In this document: positions 10,095-19,753 of the stretch, piece after piece | Position numbering within the stretch: the first letter of the stretch is position 1 | Layout: the number at the start of each line of letters is the position of its first letter | NCBI RefSeq assembly: GCF_000003605.2 | Contig: NW_003150760.1 | Location: 77,208 to 99,864 of the forward strand | Source of the DNA: Saccoglossus kowalevskii | Lineage: Eukaryota > Hemichordata > Enteropneusta > Harrimaniidae | Direction: 5' to 3' | Length of the DNA: 22,657 nucleotides | The notes under the pieces: generated by a model | What the model saw: the letters and a program-made list of their open reading frames with translations, nothing else | What the model was told of the DNA's origin: nothing | Database searches by the model: none | Program-made: the position numbers and the translations under genes

Positions 10095-11450
10095 CTGTAA
10101 TTAACACTGTGTTAAAGACTTTCTTTCGTGTTTATGCAGAAAAGTACAATATTTTTACGCAGTAAAATCATATTTGTCAAAGTTATTTTCAACATGAGTT
10201 GTTGAACACATTACATAGTTTGTAATTCATTCATTTTTTCAGTCATAATTCAAGACAAATAAAAGGTAAAAATATAGAGAATATAGTAAATTATCTTTTT
10301 CTGTAATCTTGTGTAATCGGTAATTATGAAAATTATTTATGGGTGCAGAGAGAATACGTTTCGTTATGAATTATTCTTAATATAAATTTTTGAATTATCT
10401 TGTCAAAATCAGATTTTTAATTTTTTTTCCGCTAAAAAACGAAAGAATTTCACAATGTTGAAAACGGAACTCTTTATGGTAATGTTAATTGTACAATTCT
10501 CTCTTTAAATATATATATCCGCGATTGTGCAGAGCTACATTAAATATTAAACACAAGTCTAGTTCTCTATGATCAACATGTGAACACCGTCTCGGTTAGT
10601 TGAATTCAGCCTCCTCGCTTTTATAATGCCTCAAATCAACCGATTGAGGGCGCAATCATAGAACAACATCGGCTTTCTAGGAAGAGGGGTTAGGGATGGA
10701 GGAGTAGCTGGCACAAGATACAGAAAAATAAATAAACAGCATTTGACATTGTTGCTGAAAATAAAGAGCAAGTCCAATTGTACAGTATATAGCATGTTTA
10801 CAAATATAAAATAACCTTAATGTTCATAAAAATATAAGGTGAGTGATTTGTTTGCTCGTTCTCAAATATTTGTGAACTATTTTTGTTCAAAATCATTTTT
10901 ACTTATAAAAGCGCTACAAAAGGTCATAGCATATTTTTTTGTCTATTTATAACTCTCATTGAGAAAAAAGGTTAGATTATTATTTTTAAATTGTTTATCC
11001 TATTTTCGAATTGACTCTTTTCATTGTTAGTGTTGCTTTCACAATCTTCTGATATAATTATGATTGACTTGTAATTCATCAAGAGACAAGGAACCATCAG
11101 TCACTGACATGAATTATTTGTTTCCCTCTCAGTTCCAAAATATATCATATATATAAGTTATTTTTTCATAGGGTTTCTTTCGATAATTGTTTGATATCAT
11201 GTATTATCTACCAGTGTCTTTTAATAGAGTTGCCCCCTGGATGATTGATATCTAACCCAAAGCTCCTTCCCAGGCTACAACTATAAGACAAAAATTTCAT
11301 GATTTGAATTTGAACTCAATAGTATTATCGAAATGCCTATCTGGCATTGAGATTCGCTCACTTCATCAAAATTGATCATCATCAAATGTTCATGGCACAT
11401 TAATAAGTATGGAAATACTTCCAAAATACTTGTGTGTTTGCAAACAAATT
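10095..11450. other. Non-coding AT-rich stretch, nothing recognised
   Basis: Very AT-rich, with no open frame of note on either strand. A + strand GTGAGT donor-like site at about 10839 has no convincing exon before it. Confidence 0.55.
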
Positions 11451-11561
11451 GTAGAATTTATTTATTTATTAAGTGTCAGTGTGACTGATAGGGGTTTGAA
11501 CTGCGGTTTGGACTGCGGCTGCGGGCGACCAAGCTAAGCCACTTCAACCAGTATATTCTAC
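11451..11561 (-). mobile_element. tRNA-derived SINE-like unit
   Basis: On the minus strand, TGGCTTAGCTTGG (11529-11541) matches an RNA polymerase III A box. About 40 bases later GTTCAAACCCC (11491-11501) matches a B box. The spacing is close to that in tRNA genes. The unit ends in TTAATAAATAAATAAATT, a simple tail typical of SINEs. It is not an intact tRNA: the acceptor stem does not pair and there is no clear anticodon arm. The unit is bracketed by GTAGAAT (11451) and ATTCTAC (11555-11561), which is an inverted rather than a direct repeat. No target-site duplication was identified. Confidence 0.55.
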
Positions 11562-12187
11562 GTAAGCAATCGCACTGTAAAAATGCTTCGCACAGGAAAC
11601 CCGTGTAAAATGAAAAACTTTAAACAGAGATGGGTCCTAAAATTTTAATGAAACAATCATCTTTTATCTTTAAATTTGCCAGAATCATGGTTGATTATCT
11701 AAGCATGTCCATTATCCGGCTTACATAAGTTGCCATAGTAACAGAGGAATACCACATGTAATCACGTGTCTCATATAAGTGTAAGAGACAAGTTGCGAAG
11801 CAGAAAATTATTTTCCAGCTACCGTATTACATTTACTAAATGTACGTTGAACAGTTTATGTCACTTGAACACTAAATTGTAGTAGGAAATGATGAGACAA
11901 ATTTGTAGAAAATAAAATTATAGCAACAGCCGTGCAGTCGTTATATGGTGTTATAATTTAGCGATATAACAGATCTATATATAACCCAAACCCATATTTG
12001 CATGCAACATTATTTTATATAAATTCATAAATTCTACTACTGTGAATATATATTTGCATCGCTTCAAGTTCAATAAAGCACAAAATACTACACCACCAAT
12101 AAAAAATATGAATTTTAATTAAAACAATCCAAATTTTATTTGCACCACTTGTAAATCATCTTTAAAACACTGTACCTCTCAAAATTA
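11562..12187. other. Non-coding stretch, nothing recognised
   Basis: AT-rich, no long frame on either strand, no repeat unit that I could match elsewhere in the window. Confidence 0.5.
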
Positions 12188-12297
12188 CTACACAACAATT
12201 ATCCCAAAGTACCGTTTTCTGCGAGTTTTTGGATTTTGTTTTTCACCGCGATGGTTGCCAGGCGGTGAAAATGCCCGGATGTCCGCCCCCGAGGATA
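12188..12297 (+). mobile_element. Inverted-repeat element, copy C (right end only)
   Basis: Shares CAACAATTATCCCAAAGTACC and following bases with copies A and B. It ends with TCCGCCCCCGAGGATA (12282-12297), the exact reverse complement of the 16-base left end of copy A. Near the terminus, TTTTCACCG (12240-12248) and CGGTGAAAA (12263-12271) form a perfect 9-base stem with a 14-base loop, a feature also present in copy A. Confidence 0.68.
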
Positions 12298-12906
12298 GAA
12301 TGAAAAAAAACCTATACAATCTATATTTATTAGTTGTCTGAGAAGAAAAAAAACAAAAACGCAACAGATCATCATAAACAGAAGGTCCGGCAACCATAGT
12401 TTCATTTACCATAACGACCATTTCAAATTCAAGCAAAGCAGATATATATATACAGGATATACAGGAGTATTTTCTAGATGCTGACTAGAGTATGATCACT
12501 GAGTTGATATCCGGCTTTCATTCTTTGGTCTTAACATCCCGGTAAGAGGCGCTCTTTCAAAACGCTATATTTACACCAGGGATTTGGTTTCTTAGATTGC
12601 CTGACAAGGTCTCAACATTGAAATGATGCTCATAAACGTTTTTGAATTTTTAGATGTGTACCCTGGGATTCAATGATGCTAATATTGTTGGGTACCATGT
12701 TACTTACACGTCATGCACAATGCACAAAAACTGTTCGACGTGAAGTTTGATTGTGGGAGAGAGGAATTCATGTATCAGGTGCGTAGGGAAAGGGGAGGCA
12801 GAACATTAAAAGGGGTTGCAAATTCACTAAATGGGAGGATAAGTTCTGAAATGAGTGAGGGAGGATACAAGCATATTTCAAGGTGACCTAATTTATTTGG
12901 ACGACT
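12298..12906. other. No gene supported
   Basis: Minus-strand frames at 12188-12436 and 12199-12405 overlap copy C in two frames and are not credible. Nothing else seen. Confidence 0.45.
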
Positions 12907-12955
12907 TTAAAGGGCAATGGTTGTCGCGCTGCGCATGTGCGACATTTGTGTTTTA
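12907..12955 (+). mobile_element. TTAAAGGG-type element end
   Basis: TTAAAGGGCAATGGTTGTCG then CGCTGCGCATGTGCGACATTTGTGT. It is similar to the reverse complement of 17130-17206 (CAAAGGGAAGTGATTGTTGC, then GCCACGCATGCGCAAG). This suggests one terminus of a TTAA-targeting non-autonomous transposon. The partner end is not certain. Confidence 0.4.
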
Positions 12956-13127
12956 AACATTGATTTTCCCAACAATCCAATGCGCTCTTCTAATAGAAAT
13001 CACAAGTACGAGTTTTGACCTGGGTGCGACTCACACTAATAACCGCCGATGACTCCTGCGATACCTCTCAATAACCAAACTACTTAAAGCTTGGTAACCT
13101 CACAGATTGTACTCGTTGGCCTGCCCA

Positions 13128-13200
13128 AAGTCAAGGTCGCCATCTTTGTTTATATGAGACCCATATCTATCGCATGGGGAAACCATATTTTCCAACGTGA
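13128..13200 (-). mobile_element. GATGGCGAC-type repeat end
   Basis: On the minus strand CATGCGATAGATATGGGTCT then CATATAAACAAAGATGGCGACCTTG aligns over about 45 bases with the minus strand of 17130-17175 (CATGCGCAAGATTAGTGTCC then CATACGAACAAAGATGGCGACTTTG). It is probably an end of the same repeat family. The 72-codon minus frame at 13150-13368 runs into it. Confidence 0.45.
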
Positions 13201-13719
13201 CGCCATATTAGGATCATCGCCCATGCACGTAAAAATTACCCCGTTTCGTTGAACTGGAAGGTCACTATACTTGACAGTAACATTATCGGAAATACGCGTG
13301 TGCAGTCGTAAATTCGCCGAAATAGGAAGACTTAGCTGTTGGGCAGGACTTTGGACCCGTGATAACACGTGACATGAACGGAATTTACAGCATATGCTAT
13401 AAAATCGTTATTCCCAACCAATCACTAAACCTTTGTCACTGTAATCAACACAAAATGATAGCCGAGTTCTGATAACCCCGGAATGTGGCGCAAACTAATG
13501 TCATTACAGCTTTAATGTGTCAATGTGTCACGTGTTGTTCAGTCTGGGTCCCATGCGTCATCACATGTAAAATATTAGTTTCTACGAATTTCGATCATGA
13601 GTACGACGCGTGTTTGTCAAGTTCATGACTAATATATTTTCTCAGTATCTGATTAATATACCTATACGATATTCATTATTCATAATAAAAGTATGTTGTT
13701 TCAATCGGTGAGGGTTGTC

Positions 13720-14283
13720 ACGTGCCTGGGTGGTTTGAACCAAATCACGACTTTGACTGTGGCACATCGCTGTGATCGATTATTGAATTTTTTTTTAGAA
13801 ATGGTTGGAAAGCTGAGTTGCCTGCACGTTTGGGAATTTCACACGCCCTGTGTTCAGCCCGATGAATTTGAACCAGGTCACTAATCTTGGCAGATTCTGT
13901 AACAATCTTGGTATAACCACCACCGGCGTTATCGTTATACCCATAAAATACCAAACACCCGGTTTTTATGATGTTAAAAAAGACATCCAGACTTTTATTT
14001 CATATTGTTTCTGAGCGCTCCCAGACATTACATAAATCACTTTTACCAGGTGACGATGTCATCGTTCATAATATCCGAGGATGAGGCACACAGACACAGA
14101 GACGATGTCTTGCCGACAAAGTCGACTCGGTCGTATAATATCTCATCCGGTAAATACACTTGGTTACAAGTACTTCGCTGCATAGTTCGCACAGCAGAGT
14201 TCGCCATACATGTATGTGTACGCCATACTCTGTGGCTTCGACACTTATCACTGGCGTGGTGTTTGCTTTAGTCGGATAACCAC
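13720..14283 (-). pseudogene. Decayed paralogue of the 20338-21666 methyltransferase-like gene (C-terminal 40%)
   Basis: Reading the minus strand and changing frame at breaks, this stretch aligns continuously with about residues 258-439 of the intact 442-residue protein. Matching pieces include TPVISV (for LPVIVQ), MANSAVRTMQRST (for MADTILRNFQRRT), VYLPDEILYDRVDF (for VYVLDQVAYDCIDF), the TSSLCLCASSSDI region, LVKVIYVMSGSAQ (for LVKVVSAMAGSGQ) and VVIWFKPP (for VVILLKPT). In the best 50-residue stretch about half the residues are identical by my count. Frames break near 14220, near 14049, near 13996 (with a TGA) and in a run of T at about 13789-13797. It is collinear and intron-less, like the intact copy. 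The upstream limit falls at a 14-G run. I infer a duplicate that lost its N-terminal part, including the glycine-rich cofactor loop, or whose N-terminus has diverged beyond recognition. Confidence 0.9.
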
Positions 14284-14285
14284 GT

Positions 14286-14299
14286 GGGGGGGGGGGGGG
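14286..14299. repeat. Homopolymer run of 14 G
   Basis: Fourteen uninterrupted G residues just at the 5' limit of the pseudogene homology. It may mark a duplication or deletion breakpoint (inference). Confidence 0.95.
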
Positions 14300-14420
14300 A
14301 AACGTGTATGGTATGTAATTAGTGATACTGTGTGGATATAAATAGATCTGAATGTATGGTGTTAGCGCTAGAGCATTGTTTGCCGATCTGACCCAAAATA
14401 ACGAACGGCAAATATGTGTG

Positions 14421-14524
14421 TACTGTGAAGGGATTAATTATTCACTGGGTTTTAATTTTGCCCATTTCGCTGACTGGAAAATGCGCGAAATTTAAACCCA
14501 GTGAAAATTAGTCATTTTACAGTA
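14421..14524. mobile_element. 104-bp palindromic MITE-like element, TACTGTRAA ends
   Basis: The left arm TACTGTGAAGGGATTAATTA then TTCACTGGGTTTTAATTT is mirrored by the right arm, whose reverse complement reads TACTGTAAAATGACTAATTT then TCACTGGGTTTAAATTTCGCGC. Arms of about 40 bases surround a short centre (CATTTCGCTGACTGGAAAATG), so the whole element is a near-perfect hairpin. A second family member is at 18200-18411. No coding capacity. Confidence 0.8.
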
Positions 14525-15188
14525 TTTTTAGTGTCTTTGGCCTGACGCAGTCAGAGAGCTACCATATTTGTCAAACACCCCGGGTAATGTCAGTTTGCTT
14601 CTTTGTCTTCATTTAATATGTAGGTTGCATTTACTTGTCAATGGAGTATCGAACGAATACGAAGATGGCGACTTTCATTTTATTACGGAAACGGCGTCTC
14701 CCTGGACGGAAATGATGACCGAGGATACGGAAATGGCGTGATATCAGTTGAAAGCATCATATTGTAGTTGAAAACTATACTATTTGTATATTTACATACA
14801 TTAGCTTTGATGTAACTCCTTGCAACATGCCTTATTAGAATCATTTGTCTGTACTTTTATATGCCAACCTGTTATTACAATTGGAAATTAACCACACAAA
14901 TATATGGAACAACATAACATATATTTTATGCTATTGAAATATATTATAAACTAAATATAGTCTGTGTTTTATTTTATCTATGTATGATGTTCTTATTATA
15001 AATCAACTCCGTTTTTATACTAAATAGAATGTTCTCCATATCCTTTCATGAAGCGTTATTTGTATACATCATGCATTGTCCATGTTTGATTTATGATAAG
15101 AAAATGCGAACTTTTCACCTAAAACAATACACTATAATCTATGTCTATACTAGCACGAGTGTGCTTACTTTATTTTTTTTTGTCCCAG
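14525..15188. other. Non-coding stretch with one repeat fragment
   Basis: Contains ATACGAAGATGGCGACTTTC (about 14656-14675), matching the GATGGCGAC repeat ends at 13137 and 17130 in opposite orientation. A + strand ATG frame beginning 15029 continues into the candidate exon at 15189, but its first half looks like pyrimidine-rich intron. Nothing else seen. Confidence 0.4.
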
Positions 15189-15412
15189 AAGTATGCCGGT
15201 CAGGTCACGTCACTATAAACATGACCACTTCATACGTAGACAAATACTTGACCTCCGGTCGCGATATTTATAATCGTTGTCATACTTCGGAAGTGGTGAA
15301 TAATTATCATCATGATAATACTGTTTCAAATACAAATGTTGAAACTTGTGCTAAATACGTAATCCTAAACTACATCAACAGTAACATCATCATCCCCTAT
15401 ATTACTGTATGA
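15189..15412 (+). CDS. Candidate terminal exon of unknown gene
   Basis: A very strong acceptor (CTTTATTTTTTTTTGTCCCAG, ending 15188) is followed by two bases of a split codon and 74 codons, the last being the TGA stop at 15410-15412. The peptide starts VCRSGHVTINMTTSYVDKYL and contains HTSEVVNNYHHDNTVSNTNV. It has three cysteines and several N-x-S/T sequons, so an extracellular location is possible. No family is recognised. The same bases also hold an imperfect inverted repeat (GAAGTATGCCGGTCAGGTCA against TGACCTCCGGTCGCG...CATACTTC), so it could be a mobile-element remnant. No AATAAA occurs close downstream. Confidence 0.25.
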
Positions 15413-17127
15413 TTTGAAAGTATTTTCAGTGGCCAGACTATTATATTAGATAAAAACCGCTTTTCAAGCTGCCCGATATTCATAAGCGTGAACTATATAT
15501 AGCAAAAAAGAAAGACCAGTCAAATCGACAACGGTCATATGACTATAACCCTGGTTAATCTGGCTAGATCTTGCTCGAACATCTATATAGACTTATAATT
15601 ATTTCGACCACGGTCACGTAACTTAATTACACCCAATATATTGTGACCATCGCTAAATCCTGATGTGCATGAATATAAAATAGAATCTCATTCCATAATT
15701 ACGTCTTATTTGAAATAATGAAATGGTTTAGGTGTGTATACGTTCGAAATATACCGATAAGATCCAACATAGACTTTATATAAATTGTCAGTTATTATTG
15801 CTCGATTGAAAAAAGAATACGCAGAAGACTGAAATATTTCACGTTCGGTTAAAACATTGCCTATCTACGAGCCAGTGTCATTGTGAGCGTTATTCAATGG
15901 CCGCCATGTTTACGCCTCTTGTAAGATTTGGTGAACTCTAGATCATACAACTTACGCGGACGTAATTGTTTTCTATGGAGAATTTCAGAGACGACGTACA
16001 TAAAAGACAACCTGCCCATAATGGCACCCCTTTTGGCACTCCCAGAGTGTAATTTTTTTGAGAAATTGTTGTCATTCGATAGTAGCTCGTAAATATTCAA
16101 CCTCACATTTCAAGTAGCTTCAGTGGTCTTTGCACGCAGGTTTGACTGCGTACGTCAGTGTTAACCGTAGTGGACGTCATCACCCATAAAAGCTGAAAGT
16201 CCAACAAATAAAACAGATGGTACGTGTAATATTGGTATTCGCTCTAGATCTGTCACCTCCGTTATTTCAAATCCGTTTTCTTTTTGTTCACTCACAAATC
16301 GTAGATTTGGTTCAGAATATGTATTCTGGTACATATTCCATAACACAAATCGAAAATGTTGTCCCTTTTAACATATCTTTTTCCAAAACGAGGGAATTAC
16401 ATTCGTGCCTATGTGATCAATTGGTGAACATAATTAAAGTTTGGTGTCTTCTATAATAATGCAGTTATATTCATGCTGATTTGTAAAATCATTCATGTGT
16501 TTATGTCGGCTCACACAGACTGACGCACTAACTCTTGTCAATACTCTCGATACGTTTTTATCATTTTTTTTGGTGATCCAAATAATCAGTTCGAGGAATG
16601 CAACTTTAACACTGTTATTTGTGATAACATGGCGTTCTTCATGAATAGCATGTATTGGCTTCCCGTTAGTTAGCACCGGTTTGTCATACATGTATTTTCG
16701 GACGTCACCGTGTCTCAGCGTATGTAGACTTACTCGTCCGTCTCTAACGTGGATTATTCGCATACACCGTGCATGAATATTATCAGAGGTACATTACTTG
16801 GGGTTTGCAACTACGGTGACATTATACCAAGATCCCGTTTCAATCTCGCTCTCGCATAAGCGTTCCAACTCAGAAAAATGCGAATGCGCATGCCCGAGGT
16901 AACTAGGATACTGAGATGTCCAGGTGGATCAAAATAGCTGCTCACGGGTGACGGATTACGATAACTATATTTTCTGTACATTTTCATTTTCAGCCGATTT
17001 TGAAAACTTCCTTTATAAGTCATACATGAAACTCTGGGGTTTTAGATGGCACAGTTTCAAAAAAATGGCAAAAAAAAAAATGAATCACGACGTGCAATAA
17101 TTAACAACTCTTTTTTTTATTAACACT
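15413..17127. other. No gene firmly supported
   Basis: Two short opposite-strand frames occur at 16217-16456 (+) and 16434-16763 (-). The minus frame starts at an ATG (16763) and meets a perfect GTAAGT after 10-11 codons (MRIIHVRDGR). Its continuation contains HIRDGRV-like polar sequence with no motif I recognise. A minus frame at 16811-17023 begins MTYKGSFQNRLKMKMYRKYS. None has enough support to call. Confidence 0.35.
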
Positions 17128-17206
17128 CAAAGTCGCCATCTTTGTTCGTATGGGACACTAATCTTGCGCATGCGTGGCGCAACAATCACTTCCCTTTGAA
17201 TACCGA
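17128..17206 (-). mobile_element. GATGGCGAC / GCATGCGC repeat end
   Basis: On the minus strand it reads TTCAAAGGGAAGTGATTGTT, GCGCCACGCATGCGCAAGAT and then CATACGAACAAAGATGGCGACTTTG. The first half matches 12907-12955 and the second half matches 13137-13185, so it links those two segments as parts of one family terminus. The adjacent A-rich tract at 17060-17115 may belong to it. Confidence 0.5.
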
Positions 17207-17847
17207 CTTTGTATACTTTACGTCGGCAATAACGGTATTAAATGTCTTTCAATATTTCTGCTTTTTCAGATGTGGAATATATTACTGATGTTATTGAAGA
17301 AAAACCATAGATGAAGTAGGAATGCCTTGATTGGAATAGCTTGATTGGACGACAAAGAATTTACCTGGGCTGAGATTTGTCTCCAAATACTATGGTACCG
17401 AAGATTTTACGATTCCCGAGAATTAGGATGACGTCAGATGCGATTCTGCTGTGGTATGAACTTGAATGTCTTAGGCCGAGGTGATTTCAGCACTCTGTAT
17501 GAACTTGAGGATAAACTTTGGTGAACTTGGTTAGACGGGTCAACAAACTCGTTTATGCATTTCTGTTAGTTTGCATAACATTCCTGTCGCCTTGAGGGTA
17601 TTCTGTTGTATAACAAATGATGTATGACACCTGATGTGGTAGTTTCTCGCAATTCTTTGGTTTCGACCAATTAGGAATGAGCAGGGTAAACACAGTGATG
17701 TCATCTTGATTTACATATGTTTCCCTATAAATTAAACAATAAATCGTGCCCACGACGGTACATAATGGTACAAAGTATCCGTTTATCTATATGAAAATTG
17801 ACACCTGGCGAGTCGTCTTTGGTTTGATTTAATTGTGAGACGAGGTG
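17207..17847. other. Non-coding stretch; one CRE
   Basis: A perfect TGACGTCA lies at 17429-17436. The minus frame at 17553-17753 has no recognisable content. Nothing else seen. Confidence 0.45.
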
Positions 17848-18013
17848 TTAAAGCGGCGGTGTCGTCACCTACGCATGCGTCAGGTCGCTATAAGCTTGTC
17901 ATTGTTTACAAACAAGCGTCTACCCATGAGCCTTTGCGTTCTTAGCGTGTGTTGTTATCATCGCTTGGGACTCAATTCTCGCGCGTGCGCAGGTGACGAC
18001 CCTTCCGCTTTAA
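17848..18013. mobile_element. 166-bp MITE with TTAA at both ends
   Basis: The left end TTAAAGCGGCGGTGTCGTCA then CCTACGCATGCG is mirrored by the right end, reverse complement TTAAAGCGGAAGGGTCGTCA then CCTGCGCACGCG. The inverted repeats are about 34 bases with few mismatches, and TTAA occurs at each boundary. TTAA target duplication is characteristic of piggyBac-type transposons, so I infer a non-autonomous piggyBac-like element. No transposase. The 104-codon frame at 17845-18159 spans it and is an artefact. Confidence 0.72.
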
Positions 18014-18199
18014 TTCCATCTAATTTTGTGAGGTACATTTCTACCCAAGTTTCAGGACCTATGCCAGCTGCTGTAGAGAAGCGTGATTACACAAGCTCCA
18101 CCATGATTATGCTCAAGATAACTAACAGGACACTGAGTAGTAAACATAGGCGACAATAACCACTTGTTTCAGTCCTAAAAATAGAACCATTCTGCGAAA

Positions 18200-18411
18200 T
18201 ACTGTAAAATGACTAATATTCACTGGGTTTAAATTTCACTGATTTATCATTTCAGGCATATTCAGTGGGTTTTAAATTCACGGTTTCATCATTTAGATAA
18301 TGTGTTCTATGCTAAATTTTACATATTCACTGTGTTTTAATTTAGCGCATTTTTCCAGTCAGCGAAATAAGCTAAATTAAAACCCAGTGAATAATTACCC
18401 CCTTTACAGTA
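18200..18411. mobile_element. 212-bp compound TACTGTAAA element
   Basis: The ends are TACTGTAAAATGACTAATAT and, reverse-complemented, TACTGTAAAGGGGGTAATTA. The same CACTGGGTTTTAAATT arm follows each. The right half (about 18318-18411) is a reverse-orientation copy of most of the 14421-14524 element, including CATTTTTCCAGTCAGCGAAAT. Two further CAGTGGGTTTTAAATT/CACTGTGTTTTAATTT copies lie inside. The structure looks like a nested or tandemly expanded family member. Confidence 0.75.
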
Positions 18412-19632
18412 GCCAGCTGCTTGTTATCGATCAATCGAAATACTTCAACTGAAGCCCACCAGATTTGTGTTGAGAGCTACAATCATATAGTGAATCTAAT
18501 CGTAGTGGATCACAGTATTACGTTGCCATTGATTTATTTGAAGATTGGAAATACGGGTAAACATTTACCATTGTTTACTTCAATATTAAGTGAGATTTAT
18601 TATTATTAAAAAGGACATTGGTCCCAAAAGTAAATACACAGAAAATGAGCGCTGTACAAATGGTAGCTTAGCGGCTTCCCCCGAAATATTATCGTGATGA
18701 CATGGTAGACAAACGCAGCAACACGCTGCAAAATCACATCATTGAGTGATGTGAGTAAATCGAGTAATTTGGTTTCAGATGGAGGAGTGAAGAAAAAATG
18801 AAGCATAAATATAGCTCATATACTCTGAAAAATATACAAACCAGCGTAAAGTGATACTCATTTTCCGGTGTGTGGATGTCCGTCGCAGAGCTCACCAGTA
18901 ATGCTGTGTCTTTTAAGATTACCACTGCCTGTCTCAAAACGTAAACAATGAGAGGAACAGCGTAGACGGGCTAATGCCTGGCATGAACATAACCATTAAT
19001 GGTAAAAAATATCTAATTCTAATTTATTTTTAAATTACTTTTACGATATATATCCAGTTTATCCATAATGCTTAATCTCCTAATAAAATTATGTACAATT
19101 TTATCAATATCTCCCTCTCCTTGAGCAAACCATACCTTGTTCATATTACAAAAAAAATTCATTTTAATTTCAGGCGGTTCCAGGCTCTTTAATTTGAACT
19201 AATACGTCACAACACTTTTTAGAGTACCTCGAATTTGACATACATATTAATTTCGCCCAAAATTTGAATGTAAGCAAGATACTGAACTTTCTAGATGCTC
19301 ATTATATATACAAATAACGCAACAAAATGAAAATATATACAGTAAAATATTTTCTTTACCTTTCTGTCTTTGTATTACTATAATATTTGTAGTTTTATTA
19401 CGCTATTGATACGTGTTTGTCTCTAATATTTTGTCATCTTTCCATTAAAATTACGTAAAACTCCACCGTTTTTTCAATCATTCGTCAATTTGGTCAAGGG
19501 GTACCATCATTGAAAATGCAACACAGACTAATTTGTGGCTTGCCATATATTAAAGAAATAGAAAAAAACGACAACAATATATTTTTGTGACAAGATATTA
19601 GACAAGAGCTTAGTCTACCCTAAATGTCACCC
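18412..19632. other. Non-coding stretch, no gene supported
   Basis: A possible 43-base minus-strand mini-exon lies near 18890-18933 (GAGACAG acceptor-like; GCATTACTG then GTGAGC donor; encodes AVVILKDTALLV), but isolated blocks this short carry little weight. The remainder is AT-rich with nothing recognisable. Confidence 0.4.
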
Positions 19633-19680
19633 AAACAGCTTGGCAAACAGCTTGGCAAACAGCTTGGCAAACAGCTTGGC
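19633..19680. repeat. Four perfect tandem copies of AAACAGCTTGGC
   Basis: The 12-bp unit AAACAGCTTGGC is repeated four times without a mismatch. Perfect identity suggests recent expansion. It contains CAGCTT/AGCTTGGC, partly self-complementary across neighbouring units. Confidence 0.97.
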
Positions 19681-19747
19681 TGCGTGACAGCAGCTTCAAA
19701 TGACATTACATATTAAAACACTGTTTCATCAGTTAGTATCGTCTATC

Positions 19748-19753
19748 TTTATT
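19748..19753 (-). terminator. Candidate canonical poly(A) signal AATAAA
   Basis: This is the first AATAAA I find on the minus strand downstream of the methyltransferase-like stop, about 585 bases away. A variant signal, AGTAAA (minus strand, 20162-20167), is nearer at about 170 bases. Which is used cannot be decided here. Confidence 0.25.

Noticed and set aside
11491-11541. Functional tRNA gene
   Set aside because: A and B boxes are present, but the acceptor and anticodon stems do not fold, and the tail is SINE-like.
13150-13368. 72-codon minus frame with a vaguely immunoglobulin-like stretch (NVTVKYSDLP, GVIFTCMGDD)
   Set aside because: It has no partner cysteine at the right spacing, starts at GTG, and its end lies in a repeat terminus. 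Chance is more likely.
14005-14271. Plus-strand 88-codon frame and minus 61-codon frame
   Set aside because: They lie inside the pseudogene. The minus frame is a shifted reading of it and the plus frame is its antisense.
16434-16763. 109-codon minus frame starting at a true ATG
   Set aside because: A perfect GTAAGT interrupts it after about 10 codons, and no motif or neighbouring exon supports either reading.
17845-18159. 104-codon plus frame
   Set aside because: It coincides with the TTAA-bounded element and simply reads through it.
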